DNA of 64,000 nucleotides from Cladochytrium replicatum (Eukaryota > Chytridiomycota > Chytridiomycetes > Cladochytriales > Cladochytriaceae), in assembly GCA_025526935.1 (NCBI GenBank), contig JAHLKD010000027.1, positions 421,385-485,384 on the forward strand, in the 5' to 3' direction. The notes beneath the pieces were generated by a model. It was given only the letters and a program-made list of their open reading frames with translations. It was not told the origin of the DNA and ran no database searches. Position 1 is the stretch's first letter. Every line of letters starts with the position of its first letter. The translations under genes and the position numbers were made by a program. Below are positions 34,670 to 45,758 of this stretch, piece after piece.

Positions 34670-36622
34670 ATGTCGCAACCACAACCGAACTCTCAGCAAC
34701 AGCACGTCCACTACATGCAGGTCCCAAACGGCCAGCCGCTGCCCTCACAGCACCAACAGCAGCAATTCATCCCCTTGATGGGCCCACCCCCTCCAGGCGT
34801 TCAGCTCATCCCGATCCAAAGTCCCCCCAACGGCTTGCACCAGGCTGTCCACTTCCAGCCCGGAACCATCCCAACATTTAACCCTCAGCAACGACCACTT
34901 CCGGTCCAACCTTACCTCGCCCCGCATGTCCCACCACAGGGAAACTTGGGAAGACCACTTTCGCAGGTCCCCAACCAGTGGTCTGACGATGCCTCCGAAT
35001 CTTCAATAACAATGGGCGTCGACCCCTCCAACCCGAACGCACCACCACTGCCCTTCCCGAAGGAACCCCGTCAACAAACTCTTCCGCCTCAGATTGCTGC
35101 TCCGCCCCCACCTGTGCAGGACACCATTTCACCATCTTCTCCAACGTCGGGTGGCATCATTTCAAACCTGAAGCGAACGCTTTCGAGGAAAAACACCCAG
35201 TCATCACAGAAGCGTGCTAACGTTCCTGGGCGTTCTTACGCTCTCGATCAACCGGAGGATGCCAACGGACCGTTGAACAAGGGCAACACGCACGCTATCA
35301 TGGCACTTTTAGCCGACATTTGGTTCATCAACACAATCTTGATTTTGGGTGTTGTGTACCTCGTGACATTCATTATTCCTGGTAACCTTACCGACGCAGA
35401 AATCTGGAATACTGGATGCTACTGGAAGATTGGTATGTGTCAATGTTCTGGATTTTTTTTGTTTCCGACGCTTTGTTCTCCAGGATGGTTGCTTCCTACC
35501 CCATACACGCTTATCTGCTTTGCTGGTTTGATTATGCCGTTCCGTACTCCTCGCTTCATCTACCACGATGGATTGAAGAAGCGAAGATGTGACAACCTGT
35601 ATATTTTGACAGTCACCCGTGGTAACAACCGTGAAGCTGTGTACCGTTCCTGGAACGCCCACCGTCACCTCGAACGTCTTCACCCGTCGATCCGCGTCCA
35701 CGTCTTGACCGACGAGCCCTACTTCTTCGAAAACATAAACTGCTACACCTGCCCCAAGGCTTTCTCCACAGCCCGTTCAAAGTACAAGGCCCGCGCTCTT
35801 GACTGGTACCGGCAGACCATGCGCTACACCGAGCACGACTGGGTTTTGCATCTTGACGAGGAGAGTGTCATCGACGACGAGAGCGTTCGCCGAACCCTTG
35901 AGTTTATCTGGTATGAGACTGAGTTCCACATGGGCCAAGGACCGATTCTGTACAACCAGCACCAGTACTGGAAGAACTGGTTCTTCACTGTCGCAGATGC
36001 GCTTCGTGTTGGTGATGACTTGTCGCGCTTCCAGCTTCAGCTCACGTACATGCACCGACCGATATGGGGTTGCCACGGCTCGTTCTTGCTCGTGAACGGT
36101 CTCGTTGAAAACTCCGTGACGTGGGACTTGGGCAGTTTGACTGAGGACTACGAGTTTGCGATGGCGGCGTGGGCACGTGGGTTCAAGGTCGGTAAAGTTC
36201 CTGGACTTATTCGAGAGCAATCTCCGCAAGGGTTCCTCGATTTCCTGAAGCAGCGTCGTCGCTGGTTCGTTGGTATCTTCCGTCTCAAGCACTTCCTCCC
36301 GAAACTGTGGGCGTTCACGTGGTTCATTGGTTCCCTCTGCCTGTATTCGACTCTGATTTCGATCCCACTTGACGTAATCTTTGGTCCCGCGACACCGAGA
36401 TGGTTTGGTTTGATCAAGAACCTTACAATGGTTACGTTCGTGTACCTCTACGTCATGGGTATCTTTATCCAGGACGTGGATAAGGGAAAGAACCCGTTCT
36501 TGGTGTTGCTGCATGTGCCCATGACGATCGTGTTGCAGTACTTTGCGGTATGCATGGAGACAATCAGTGTGATGTACGCTTGCATCTTCCCGCCGAAGGA
36601 TTTCGATGTTATCAAGAAGTAA
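34670..36622 (+). CDS. GT2 glycosyltransferase, Egghead/BRE-3-like
   Basis: Multi-pass membrane glycosyltransferase of about 633 residues. Residues 1-205 are Gln/Pro-rich and disordered. Two N-terminal helices follow (IWFINTILILGVVYLVTFII; LLPTPYTLICFAGLIMPF), then a cytosolic GT2 domain with NLYILTVTRGNNREAVYRS, the metal/sugar motif DWVLHLDEESVIDDESVR, ADALRVGDDLSRF, WGCHGSFLLVNG, LTEDYEFAMAAW and the acceptor motif LKQRRRWFVGI. Three C-terminal helices complete it. DWVLHLDEE with ADALRVGDD and QRRRW matches the egh/bre-3 beta-mannosyltransferase group better than chitin synthase. One 51-nt intron at 35433-35483 is in frame, so an unspliced reading would stay open. Acceptor lipid unknown. 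Confidence 0.88.
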   Translation: MSQPQPNSQQQHVHYMQVPNGQPLPSQHQQQQFIPLMGPPPPGVQLIPIQSPPNGLHQAVHFQPGTIPTFNPQQRPLPVQPYLAPHVPPQGNLGRPLSQVPNQWSDDASESSITMGVDPSNPNAPPLPFPKEPRQQTLPPQIAAPPPPVQDTISPSSPTSGGIISNLKRTLSRKNTQSSQKRANVPGRSYALDQPEDANGPLNKGNTHAIMALLADIWFINTILILGVVYLVTFIIPGNLTDAEIWNTGCYWKIGMCQCSGFFLFPTLCSPGWLLPTPYTLICFAGLIMPFRTPRFIYHDGLKKRRCDNLYILTVTRGNNREAVYRSWNAHRHLERLHPSIRVHVLTDEPYFFENINCYTCPKAFSTARSKYKARALDWYRQTMRYTEHDWVLHLDEESVIDDESVRRTLEFIWYETEFHMGQGPILYNQHQYWKNWFFTVADALRVGDDLSRFQLQLTYMHRPIWGCHGSFLLVNGLVENSVTWDLGSLTEDYEFAMAAWARGFKVGKVPGLIREQSPQGFLDFLKQRRRWFVGIFRLKHFLPKLWAFTWFIGSLCLYSTLISIPLDVIFGPATPRWFGLIKNLTMVTFVYLYVMGIFIQDVDKGKNPFLVLLHVPMTIVLQYFAVCMETISVMYACIFPPKDFDVIKK

Positions 36623-38499
36623 ACGCAGTGCGTGTGATATTATTTCTTTATGTTTTGCGGCAGCATTTGTTGGTGCATTTATGCCATTAATGTGGCACAT
36701 GTGGTTGTTCGTCGCATCCTTCTTTCCCTTTTAATGTTTTTCTTTCTTTTGAATCTGCCTTTTCAACTTCGCAATCAGGCCAAACTCCCAACCTCGCACA
36801 ATTCCATCTTCTGACCACTCTTCTCTGATCCCGTCACTTTCACATTGAGTTGATCAAACACATTAGCTGTTTATCTCCTAATCGCACATATTTTTATTTC
36901 AAATTCTGTGTTTCTTTTAATTAATTCCCTCTTGGTTTTTGCGTTGAAGTTTTTATTGCTGAGTGTTTTCTTTTGTCTTCACTTTTTGGCTACCATGCCC
37001 CTCTCACTGTCCTTGCCTTAATTTCGGAGGGATCATATGCGATTGCGATAATGGAAATCACAGTAATAAAAAATGATAATTTCCTTATTCCTCCTTTCCT
37101 CTTCCTCTTTCGAATTGGTACGAAAGGAATTGCTCATAAGTCACCTTTAATACGTTGTTGTTCAGAATATGTAGTTCAGTTTCGCATCATTAGTCTTTTG
37201 TTGAATTTGTGGTTTGGGTACGGAGTTTGTGTTCTGATCTCATTATGTAAAGATAACCAGTTTTTCGTCGAGGTGTGAAGAGAACCAGTACGCGAAATGG
37301 TAAAGAGCGTTCAACTTTGGCAAGGCAGGTTCCAAAAGAAAATCATGCACCCCTATTGTTCCTTGGTGCGAAAGTTCCTCCAGATTTCCTCATGTTTGAT
37401 GACAGAATTTCAGAGAAAGTAGTTCTTGTATTCGATTAAGACACCGTTATGTTGCTTCATCGAAAAGGACATTTCTGTATCGTGTTAATAGTATCCACAC
37501 TTCAGTAACAGCATCAGTGACAGTGACGCAGAATGGCAATCACCAGCGATGATTCTCATCTTGTCATGATAACGACCTGCTGTGCGAAACATCACGATAG
37601 TCAAGCTCCCTGGGGTACTACAACCTCTGACCGAAACTCTGACCCGGTGGCTCCCTTCAAAGACAAGCGTGAACAACATTCCCAAAGCGAGACACAAATC
37701 GTACAAGTGTGTGGTGCAGTCCTTTGCGACTTTTCAAGATCTTAGGCAAGATCATACAGATCTCGATCAACTGGAGCTGCCATTCTCGACATCAAGACTC
37801 TATTTGCCGAGTCCAGCATTGAGTTCCGGGAACTGCCTTCGAAGAACGCCCTCGCGCAGGTCCCACTTCTTCCCCATCACCTTACTGCTGAACTCGAAGT
37901 CCCCATCACCTTACTGCTGAACTCGAAGTCACGGCCATGTCAGAGCACCCAACCGAACTGCAAAAGGGGACTGCAAAGATCGGTTCAATTCTTCTGGGAC
38001 TCCGAGTCCATGTCCAGACTTGCTTTGAAAGCTAAAACGATCAAAGTCGATTTCGTGTCTAAATATGAAGTGCAAAAAATTTTAGATCTTGGGCTGCTCC
38101 ACAAAACCTCTTTCTTATCAATTACCATTTATGTGTTAATTACAAGTTTTTTCGTTGCGGCGCTCGTGGCACAGCTCCTCCAACAGACCTTTAAAAGCTG
38201 CTCACAAACCCCATCTCATCTCATCCCTCGAAGGTCTTTCAGCAGAGCGGATAAATCTTTCGCCTTTTACTAAAGATTTCCGTGTTGGAGGACTGCCAAT
38301 TCGAGTTGCCCACTTTTTGGAAAACCTTGCCCTTGGTGCAGCTCAGGTGCTCACCAGTGGGTAATATATAACAGAACTGCTGAAGTTTTCAATTATTATT
38401 TCAAAAATGAATCGGGGTGGAAACGTTAAGAACAGTGTTCCTGTGCCTTACGCTCGCAATGAATCTGTAGTTTCTTAGTGAGGTCAAATGATATATTAT
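36623..38499. other. Intergenic, no supported gene
   Basis: A T-rich 3' flank to about 37000, then mixed sequence. Several overlapping frames between 37530 and 38370 read leucine-rich peptides but no family, and they are split by stops, so a decayed gene is possible. A 29-bp direct repeat lies at 37872-37929. Confidence 0.35.
37872..37929. repeat. Perfect 29-bp tandem duplication
   Basis: The 29-bp unit starting ccccatcacc and ending cgaagt occurs twice back to back (37872-37900, 37901-37929) without a mismatch. It shifts any frame across it, as 29 is not a multiple of three. Confidence 0.9.
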
Positions 38500-39535
38500 T
38501 CATTTAACCCAGCTCCAATTCCAGGTTGCATTCCCTGCTACACCTCTATCCCTCGCACCCACCATACTCTTCCTCATCCTCTCCGCCTCGATGAACCACC
38601 GTGCCCAGTGCCATCTGTCTGGGTATTTCACAGCCCTGACCCAGTTCTTGAAGGGCAATCCGAGAGTGTGCATATGGAGATGGTTGATACTGGTGAAAGG
38701 TGGTACGTGGAACCCGAACCGCTGCTTCTGTATGTCTTTGCCGTGGCTTTCGAGAAGCTGTTTCCCGACCGATTGCATGTGTTCAAGGAGTGGGATGTCG
38801 TTGATCGTGAGTGCTTTCACGGACGCTGAAGATAAAATAAGTATTTGGGTATCGCAGCCATCTGAGTACGCAATCTTACCAACGTGATCTCGTGGGATCA
38901 CTTGGAAGTGGTATTCTGCAGAGGGATGAATATCCATGAACGCTACAACCTGCGAATCCTAAATCACTCAGTATTCAGCTCTAAATCCACGTTATCGCGA
39001 CATCATAGAGAATACGCACCTGGTACACAATAGTGGATTCAACGGTCCCGTTGACGATTCCGCAAAACACGCAATCCTCCCTCTTCTTCTCGTTCGACGC
39101 AGACAGTTCGACCGCACTCGCTTGACCTCCAGGGCACGCAAAGAATCGTAGCAGCCACGACGGCACGGCGGGTTCCATCTGAACACACCCCATGTCGAAA
39201 AGGAAGTTCAGTTCACTGACCGACTCAACGAATCCCTTCACCGAATCCAACAGCACATTTGCAACTGTTGGTGGATTATATTGCTCATTCGACGAGGGTG
39301 AATGAGTTTGGGCACCGCTCGATGGTGGCGCGATGCGGTCGGATGGATGGCAAATCGCGAAAGAAGTGAAGCTCACCAGGTTTCCGGAATCTGTAGGGCA
39401 GATCCGATGTGATATCCTGGGTAGTTGTGCTGAAGCGATGGTTAGGAGGGGAAGGAATGCTGCGAGCAACACGGCAACGAGCAGCAACAGGGCACGGAAG
39501 TTAAATCCCCTTCTGCGTTGTTCGACAAGGTTCAT
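38500..39535 (-). CDS. HIT-family protein with N-terminal membrane segment
   Basis: Histidine-triad nucleotide hydrolase/transferase, closest in pattern to HINT3/aprataxin. Three exons. The ATG at 39535 opens MNLVEQRRRGFNFRALLLLVAVLLAAFLPLL, a basic N-terminus plus one hydrophobic helix (signal anchor or signal peptide). The HIT domain begins DCVFCGIVNGTVESTIVYQ, continues AFMDIHPSAEYHFQVIPRDHVA and INDIPLLEHMQSVG, and has the catalytic triad in SINHLHMHTLGLPF (H-x-H-x-H). It ends with WARWFIEAERMRKS and GNATWNWSWVK. HIT proteins are normally soluble, so the leading helix is odd. About 135 residues between helix and HIT domain show no known fold. Confidence 0.85.
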
Positions 39536-39752
39536 TTAAGCCACGGATAAAACTAGGCCATTTTTTTTTTACACCAAAACAAACACAGAAAACTGTACAT
39601 ACCCAGAAGCAACCGATTCGATTACATCGGGTCGTTAAAAGTACACAAAAATCGTAGTCAAGAAAAGATGGATAGAAACACAATGATGACGGTGGGGGAA
39701 TAGAAAAGACAAAGAAAAGAAAACTAGGGTGTACCAGAGTAGTTTCTTCCGC

Positions 39753-42700
39753 TCATTCTTCCCTGGCGTCGCGGATCTTTGGCTCTAGTTCGATGGATCG
39801 TTGATACGCGATCTAACATTCGAACAAAAAAAAAGGCTGTCAGCTGCTGCGGAAACTTGTGTGTGTATTACTGGCTGTGCTCACATCTTCGTCCATCAAG
39901 GGCTGGTCCACGATGAGCGCACGTATATACGGCTCCTTCGTAATATTGTACGGACTGCCAGCGAGAAGAAAAAAAGTATGTAATCGAAAACTAGCATGGT
40001 GGATATTCCAGTTACATACCGCACTTGGAAGCTCTTCATCATCATGATAAGGTCACCGAGCAACAAGAACTTTGGGAGGTTGATAGTGCCGTCCGGTTTC
40101 CGATCCTTATACGCTTCATGCGAGTATACAAGATCTCTCAAGAACACTCCGCTACATTAGCAACGAGTATGAGTCGTTAAAACTAGTCAAGAAAAAGTGC
40201 CTGTTTTGCTCACAGGTAGGGAATGCAAGGCATTTCGCTCGCCTTGAGAGCTGCTCGGTATCGGCCAAACCCGCTCTCTGTCCCCATGAGCTCCTGCAAG
40301 CTTTCATATTGCCGGTATGCAGGCGTGTTTTCAATCAACCGGCGGGTTTGTTTGAGCCGGAAGATGACCAAGGAGTTGATGCCGGCCATGATGGCCATGA
40401 GACTGTTGTAGTTGTTTGAGTCACGCAAGATCTTGTTGTTGAAAAGAAGGTCAGAAAAAATGGAGACAATAGGATCTGGGCAAATTTACCTGAGCAATCT
40501 TCATAAACTTCTCAAGCATCTTGGCTCGGTTCTTCAGCTTCTTGTTGGTGAGTATGCGTGTGATCACCCATCCCGAAAGCTTATTAAAGTGCTCGATGGA
40601 GGCTGTCACAGTCTGAGAGCGCTTCCTGCTCCAAATGTGCTGCAAAAAGTCTCGCGGCTTTTAGCGCAATGTTGGCCTAGTCAATATAAACACAACACCA
40701 CATTCTGCACAACCCTACTTTGATGTTGGTGAATATCTCAAACTCCATCAGATTAAGCTGGTTCGCGATCACATAGTTGTCGAGATCCAAGAACGGTGTG
40801 TGCAGATACGATGTCGAGTTTGCAACGCTCAGCGGCACGGTGAGCATCTTCGGCATTCCGTTACCTGCGCTCGAGCTCTGCTGCTGTCGCGACAACGACC
40901 CGTTCACAGACCCCAACATATTTGTGATATTCGGTCGCCACGATTTGCCCGTCTTCGACTGCTGGAACACCCCCGGTCCGACTCCGCCCACCAGCGTCGA
41001 CCCAAAATTCGACTCATCTTCCTCCTTATCCGACCCGCTCATCCGCCTATCTACCGTCCCATTCGAAGACGCCGCGTTGCTCACGGGCCTCTGCAAACCC
41101 CCAAACTCGTCTTCGCTCGTCGTCGCCGCACCGCTCATCTTCCTTCCGATCGGCGTCCCAGGCTGCTGTTCGTCGTGTCCGTTCTCCCCGAAAAAGCTCC
41201 ACGCGTCCGAGACCGAATTCCTCGGCACTGCGCCGTCGTCTCCGGACCTCCGCAGAGGCGGCGAAGCGACCTTATCGGTTGACTCGGGCACTTTGGGCGG
41301 CTCGGCACGGTCGGATTCCAAGGGGCGCTCGTCGTCGTCCTCGGCGGGATCGGGAACACCCCAATCCATCAATTTCAGTTCTTCCTCGGACGTCGGCTCG
41401 CGGAAGACGAGCGGGCCGAGACGGTGCACGATCTCGGAAAAGTTGGGGCGGGGAGCGCAAATTTGGAGGAATACGTGCAGAGTGAAGCGCATCTTGACGG
41501 TGTGGAAGTCACACCAGTAGTCCGTGAGCCAGTGTAAAAGCACATTGCATACTCTGTGCAGAGATAAACGCAAACTCAATATCAATGATGAATGAGGGAA
41601 GCGAGCGGATGTTACCGTAGTTGAACTGCGGGGATAACAAATCCCGCATGATGCTTGGCGGGATCTCGATTGTCGTACTCGTCAAAACGATCCATGAGTC
41701 TGTCGAGAAGCTCGCTGGGCCTCATGAACTTGCGATAAAACATCAGGAAGGCCTTTGTGAACTCCATATCTGGAACGGGCAAATAGATTTTCAGAGCGGC
41801 GTTCCCAATACATAATGACCGTTTTACCATGGGAATCGGGAGCAGTAAGTCGGAAAACCAACTCTTCAATCGTAAAGCCAGAAATCACGGTTCCCGTGGT
41901 TGCCTGTGAATTGTTACTGAAAAATTTCGACTAAGCAAACATGCGGAGAGAGGAGGTGCCTTTAGGTACCTTGCTTCAGAGTTTCTACGCGATTGGTCGT
42001 GAGTGTAGGTCGTCCCATTCGTCTTTGTCGAATCACTCCGGTGCACGAGTGTGCTCACATTCCGTGAAAGAAGTGTTCCGTTCGGGTTTCTGTAGTCTTC
42101 CACCACCATACTATCCGAACTATCATCCGGAACAACATCCCTGAAGAACAAGAACAGAAAATGGATGTTATCTTATAGCAACAACGAATCGAATTTAAAC
42201 ATCCTCACATGATGTCAAGTACAGACATGCGCTTCCCTCGTTCAGGGGACATTATGTGCGGTGCGATTCTTGGATGCATGCGTGAGCGTCCTGTACCCCC
42301 GTTCGCGTTGATCGATGCAACGATCGGCGCGATGATGTTGGAAGTTGTGGTGCTACTAGAGAGGTGTTTCAGGGTGTTGGATGTCATACTGGACACACTG
42401 TGAGGGATTGAGTGGGTTGGTGAGGCTAGCTCGGTTGGCGCCATGCTCGGCACCCTTGGGAGGGTATCTTTTGGAGAAATAGAGAGCTCATCAGGTATGC
42501 ACATGCAGATCCCATTTTTGGTTCTCACCAGCAGAGAAGTCAACGAGCTGGAACTCGCCTCCTGCCATCAGTATTTCAAAGTTCTCTTCGGATAGCAGTC
42601 CGAGATTAGGCATAGGGTAGACCAGCGTGCCCTCTTGGAAATCGAATTGATTGCTGTTGTTTGTCGAATTTGCAGATATGCTTCGACGAGGTAACAGCAT

Positions 42701-43524
42701 GCTTCCGTTTCTGGACCCTCCTCCGTTGACGGTGCTATCCGAGGTCCCGACGCTGTTGTTCAGGTGGGATTTCTTCCTGCTGCCCGACCTGCTCGGCTTT
42801 CCTCTCTTCAGTTGCCGGAGCTGCAGCCTCGCACCTGAATACGGGTCAACAGAGTCGTCTGTTGCAGCACTGCTTTCATCAACCACGGAAATGGGCTTGT
42901 CGATCAGCTCTCGGATGATCTCGCAGACTTTCCAGTCCCTCGTAGTCCTAGGTGGATCGACGGCGTCGACCTCGTGGAAACAGACCTGGAACACATTCGC
43001 GAGCTTTGTGCCGAAGACAGCTTCGACTTGACGAGGTGGATGATTGTCGCTCGTGGGGCGGCCAGTGCCGACGATCACGACTCGTTGAGAGCCCCAATGC
43101 ATCTGCGTAAGGGTGTCGAGGAGTGTGGGCATCTCGACAAAGGATTCGATGGTTGCGATGCTGTAGCACAGCACGGCGGCATCGCAGCTGTGGATCGGAT
43201 GGGAGGAACGAGACCACTTCGAGCCATCTTCGGCGTCGATCGAGAGGAGAAGGATCGATATGGAATCTTCGCCGGACGGGGAGAGAGGCATATGCATCTC
43301 GTAGTAAGTGCAGTCTGGAAAGTCAAATGAGATGATTGCACCGGCGGTCAGGTTCATGGTATACCAGAGGAATCAGAAGATGCAGTTGAGATGTCAAGAG
43401 GCCAGGCGAGCAGAGAATCGATGATGAGCGAGGTCTTTCCTGAGCCGGTTGGGCCAACCACAGCGATGCGCGGACGGCCGACCCTCGAAGGCGAATTTGA
43501 CAAGAGTTTTTGGGAGAACTGCAT
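39753..43524 (-). CDS. Ras-like GTPase domain fused to REM-RasGEF (CDC25) domains
   Basis: Single large gene, roughly 1000 residues in many exons. The N-terminus (ATG 43524) reads RIAVVGPTGSGKTSLIIDSLL, a P-loop of small-GTPase type, then DAAVLCYSIATIESFVEM and RVVIVGTG, the Ras core strands. The NKxD box is replaced by GTGR, and a clean DxxG is absent. A Ser/Asn-rich linker follows, then a REM domain (TVISGFTIEELVFRLTA, FLMFYRKFMRPSELLDRL, LLHWLTDYWCDF) and, after a ~200-residue disordered insert, the CDC25 core: LDNYVIANQLNLMEFEIF, FNKLSGWVITRIL, KMLEKFMKIAQ, SLMAIMAGINSLVIFRL, GVFLRDLVYSHEA, LPKFLLLGDLIMMM. It ends YQRSIELEPKIRDAREE. It likely activates Ras GTPases at membranes. Confidence 0.85.
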
Positions 43525-43897
43525 GTGGAAATGAGGGAGGGACGAGTTGGGCGTGCACGGATCATAAGCAGACCACGTAACAGACCATTTATTGAGAAAT
43601 ATGAACAGTTATGATGAACACACGGAACAGCAGCAGATGATGGATTACAGTATCTGTTGACTTAATAGAATTATTGCTCCTACATATCATCAGATACACC
43701 CATGTCCTCCGCCGTAGTGATATCTATCGTTACTGCCTGATATGGTGCCACTACATTCTGCGCCATGCCCACCCAACGCAACCCAATCAAAAACGTTGTG
43801 GACCGGTGCACACACACACACGTCGTTGGTTTTGCTCATTATTACCAGCGTGTGCTGATCTGGGGGCTCCTTCTTGCCTGAATCGTGGATCGCACCA
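43525..43897. promoter_or_regulatory. Divergent intergenic region, RasGEF / methyltransferase
   Basis: 373 bp between divergent genes. A short CA repeat (cacacacacacac) lies at about 43810. Promoter role by position only. Confidence 0.4.
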
Positions 43898-45405
43898 ATG
43901 GGGAACGTTTGCGCTTCGGTCGACAAGCACGACACCGCCCGGGAACTGGACACCTCTCCGCAGCACACTGAAAAACAGCCGTCTGGAGAGGTTTACACGG
44001 CTATTGACGACGCAGATTTCCAGACCATCGGATCAGAACCGACAACACCAAACTCGGCGGGTGAAGACAAATCATTCGCATATCATTCTGTCGCTGTAAG
44101 GCATATGTCCACAACCACATTCCATCATCATTAACGCGAATGTCTTTGACATGACGCCGTAGTCTTCCGCATATGTTCTTCCTGTGAGTTCAAGATAACT
44201 GCACGCGAAACGGGAAGTAACTCATGCCATGATTATAGCACCATGCTGCTGAGGGCAGCCGATTGAACTTGCAGCACTACCTTCTTCGACAACTGTTTGG
44301 CGGTCCTAACTACAAGGGTCCCCCAGAAGGGTTCTTCCGCAAGGTGTGAGAAGCAAATAAAGAAATCTACGTGCACGTCATTGATATTTCTCCAGGAAGG
44401 TCTCAAGGTCTTGGACGTTGGCTGTGGAACGGGCATCTGGCTGGCCGAGATGAACCGTGACTTCCCTGGACCGGATTACTACGGTGTCGACCTGACAACG
44501 ACAACTTGGGCTCAGACTTTCCAGGACGCTTCGGGGACAGGCAAGATTCACCTCCTCGAAGGCAATGTCATGCAAAGACTTCCGTGTAAGCGTTCGCCGC
44601 CAAAACTAAGATTGCGAGTTGCTTAATGTATAATCGCTCTTCTTCTCATGCAGTTGAGGACAACACCTTTGATTACGGTTTGTGAAATTTGTTTGAATTG
44701 CATTTTGCCCACTGATTCTGTACATAGTGCACCAGCAATACCTTGTTCTGGGTCTTCCTGAGGCCGCCTGGCCCGGAGTTATCGCTGAGCTGTGCCGAGT
44801 GCTGAAACCTGGCGGATACCTGGACATTGTCGAAGTAATTGTTTAAAATCCACTCCCATCCTTTCTAACCCCTGCTCGTTCAGCTGGATGGAATCCCAGT
44901 TTGGCAAGGTCCGAAAGGTGATGCAGCGCAAAAGTTCCAAAACTCTCTCAAAGCCATCATGGGTGCTCGTGGCTTCAACATCCACATTGGTGAGCCCAAC
45001 TCGCACGAAACTCCCCACGACTACAAACTAAATTTGTTGTTTACAAAGCTGCATCACTCGGACGGCTCGTTTCTCAGAACGGAGGGTACGAGCACGTCCG
45101 ACAGCTCCGTCGCACAGCTCCGCTTGGCTGGGACGGAAATATCGGAGAGCTTTTCCTCTGGGACTTCAAGAAGGGCATGGGAAACCTTGGTCCCCTCGCT
45201 GCGCCGGCGCTCGGTATGACCGTAGATCAGTGGGACGGTATGCTGGAGGAAACGGGTGAAAACTACACGTCTAGCAAGGTGTTCTATAACAACGTGAGTT
45301 GAAAATCTACAAACGTTTCTCCGATCCCCCTGATCAAGATTTTCTTTTTCGATCTGCGTGCAGTTCCGAGTGTGTGCCCGGAAGCGTCTCAGTCCTTCCG
45401 CTTGA
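43898..45405 (+). CDS. SAM-dependent methyltransferase with N-terminal acylation motif
   Basis: Class I methyltransferase of 338 residues in eight exons (43898-44095, 44239-44343, 44396-44585, 44655-44678, 44728-44834, 44884-44989, 45049-45293, 45364-45405). It begins MGNVCASVDK: Gly2 for N-myristoylation and Cys5 for palmitoylation, so a membrane-attached enzyme is likely. Then come RLNLQHYLLRQLFGGPNYKGPP, motif I KVLDVGCGTGIWLAEM, motif II YGVDL, FEDNTFDYVHQQYLV and LCRVLKPGGYLDIVE. The C-terminal half reads APLGWDGNIGELFLWDF and FYNNFRVCARKR, as in LaeA-like fungal methyltransferases. The methyl acceptor cannot be inferred. Exon 4 is only 24 nt. Confidence 0.88.
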
Positions 45406-45758
45406 GATGCGGAATTTTTCGGACGTGAGCAAGCGAGAAGCAAGGGCCACTTAGCGTTGGTGCCAAAAATTTGTCTCTTTTTTCTTCCCCATCATTTTAC
45501 TGCATACCAAGTTTTCCTTTACCCCTACCTGATTTGATCGAGTGTTTTCTTTTCTTCGTGCGGTGATGTCATTGCTCCCCAACATGTAATTTTGCGTATT
45601 TTCTGTATGCCACAAACGCTCGCACGTCCGCCTGCTTGCCGTGGCTGTGCCAGTGTGAGTGTCACCCACAGCGCTAAATCCAGCGATTTGTGTTGAAATC
45701 TGGCCGTGCACCTGGCGATTGCTAACCACTCGTAAGTTTCACCGGTTTTCAATACAAC
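45406..45758. other. Intergenic between methyltransferase and Pho81-like gene
   Basis: 353 bp on the same strand as both neighbours, with T-rich 3' flank then GC-richer DNA before the next ATG. Nothing recognised. Confidence 0.4.

Noticed and set aside
35777-36700. 307-aa open frame on the minus strand
   Set aside because: Antisense of the GT2 glycosyltransferase coding sequence, a by-product of its codon use.
40777-41520. 247-aa plus-strand frame
   Set aside because: Antisense of the disordered insert in the RasGEF gene.
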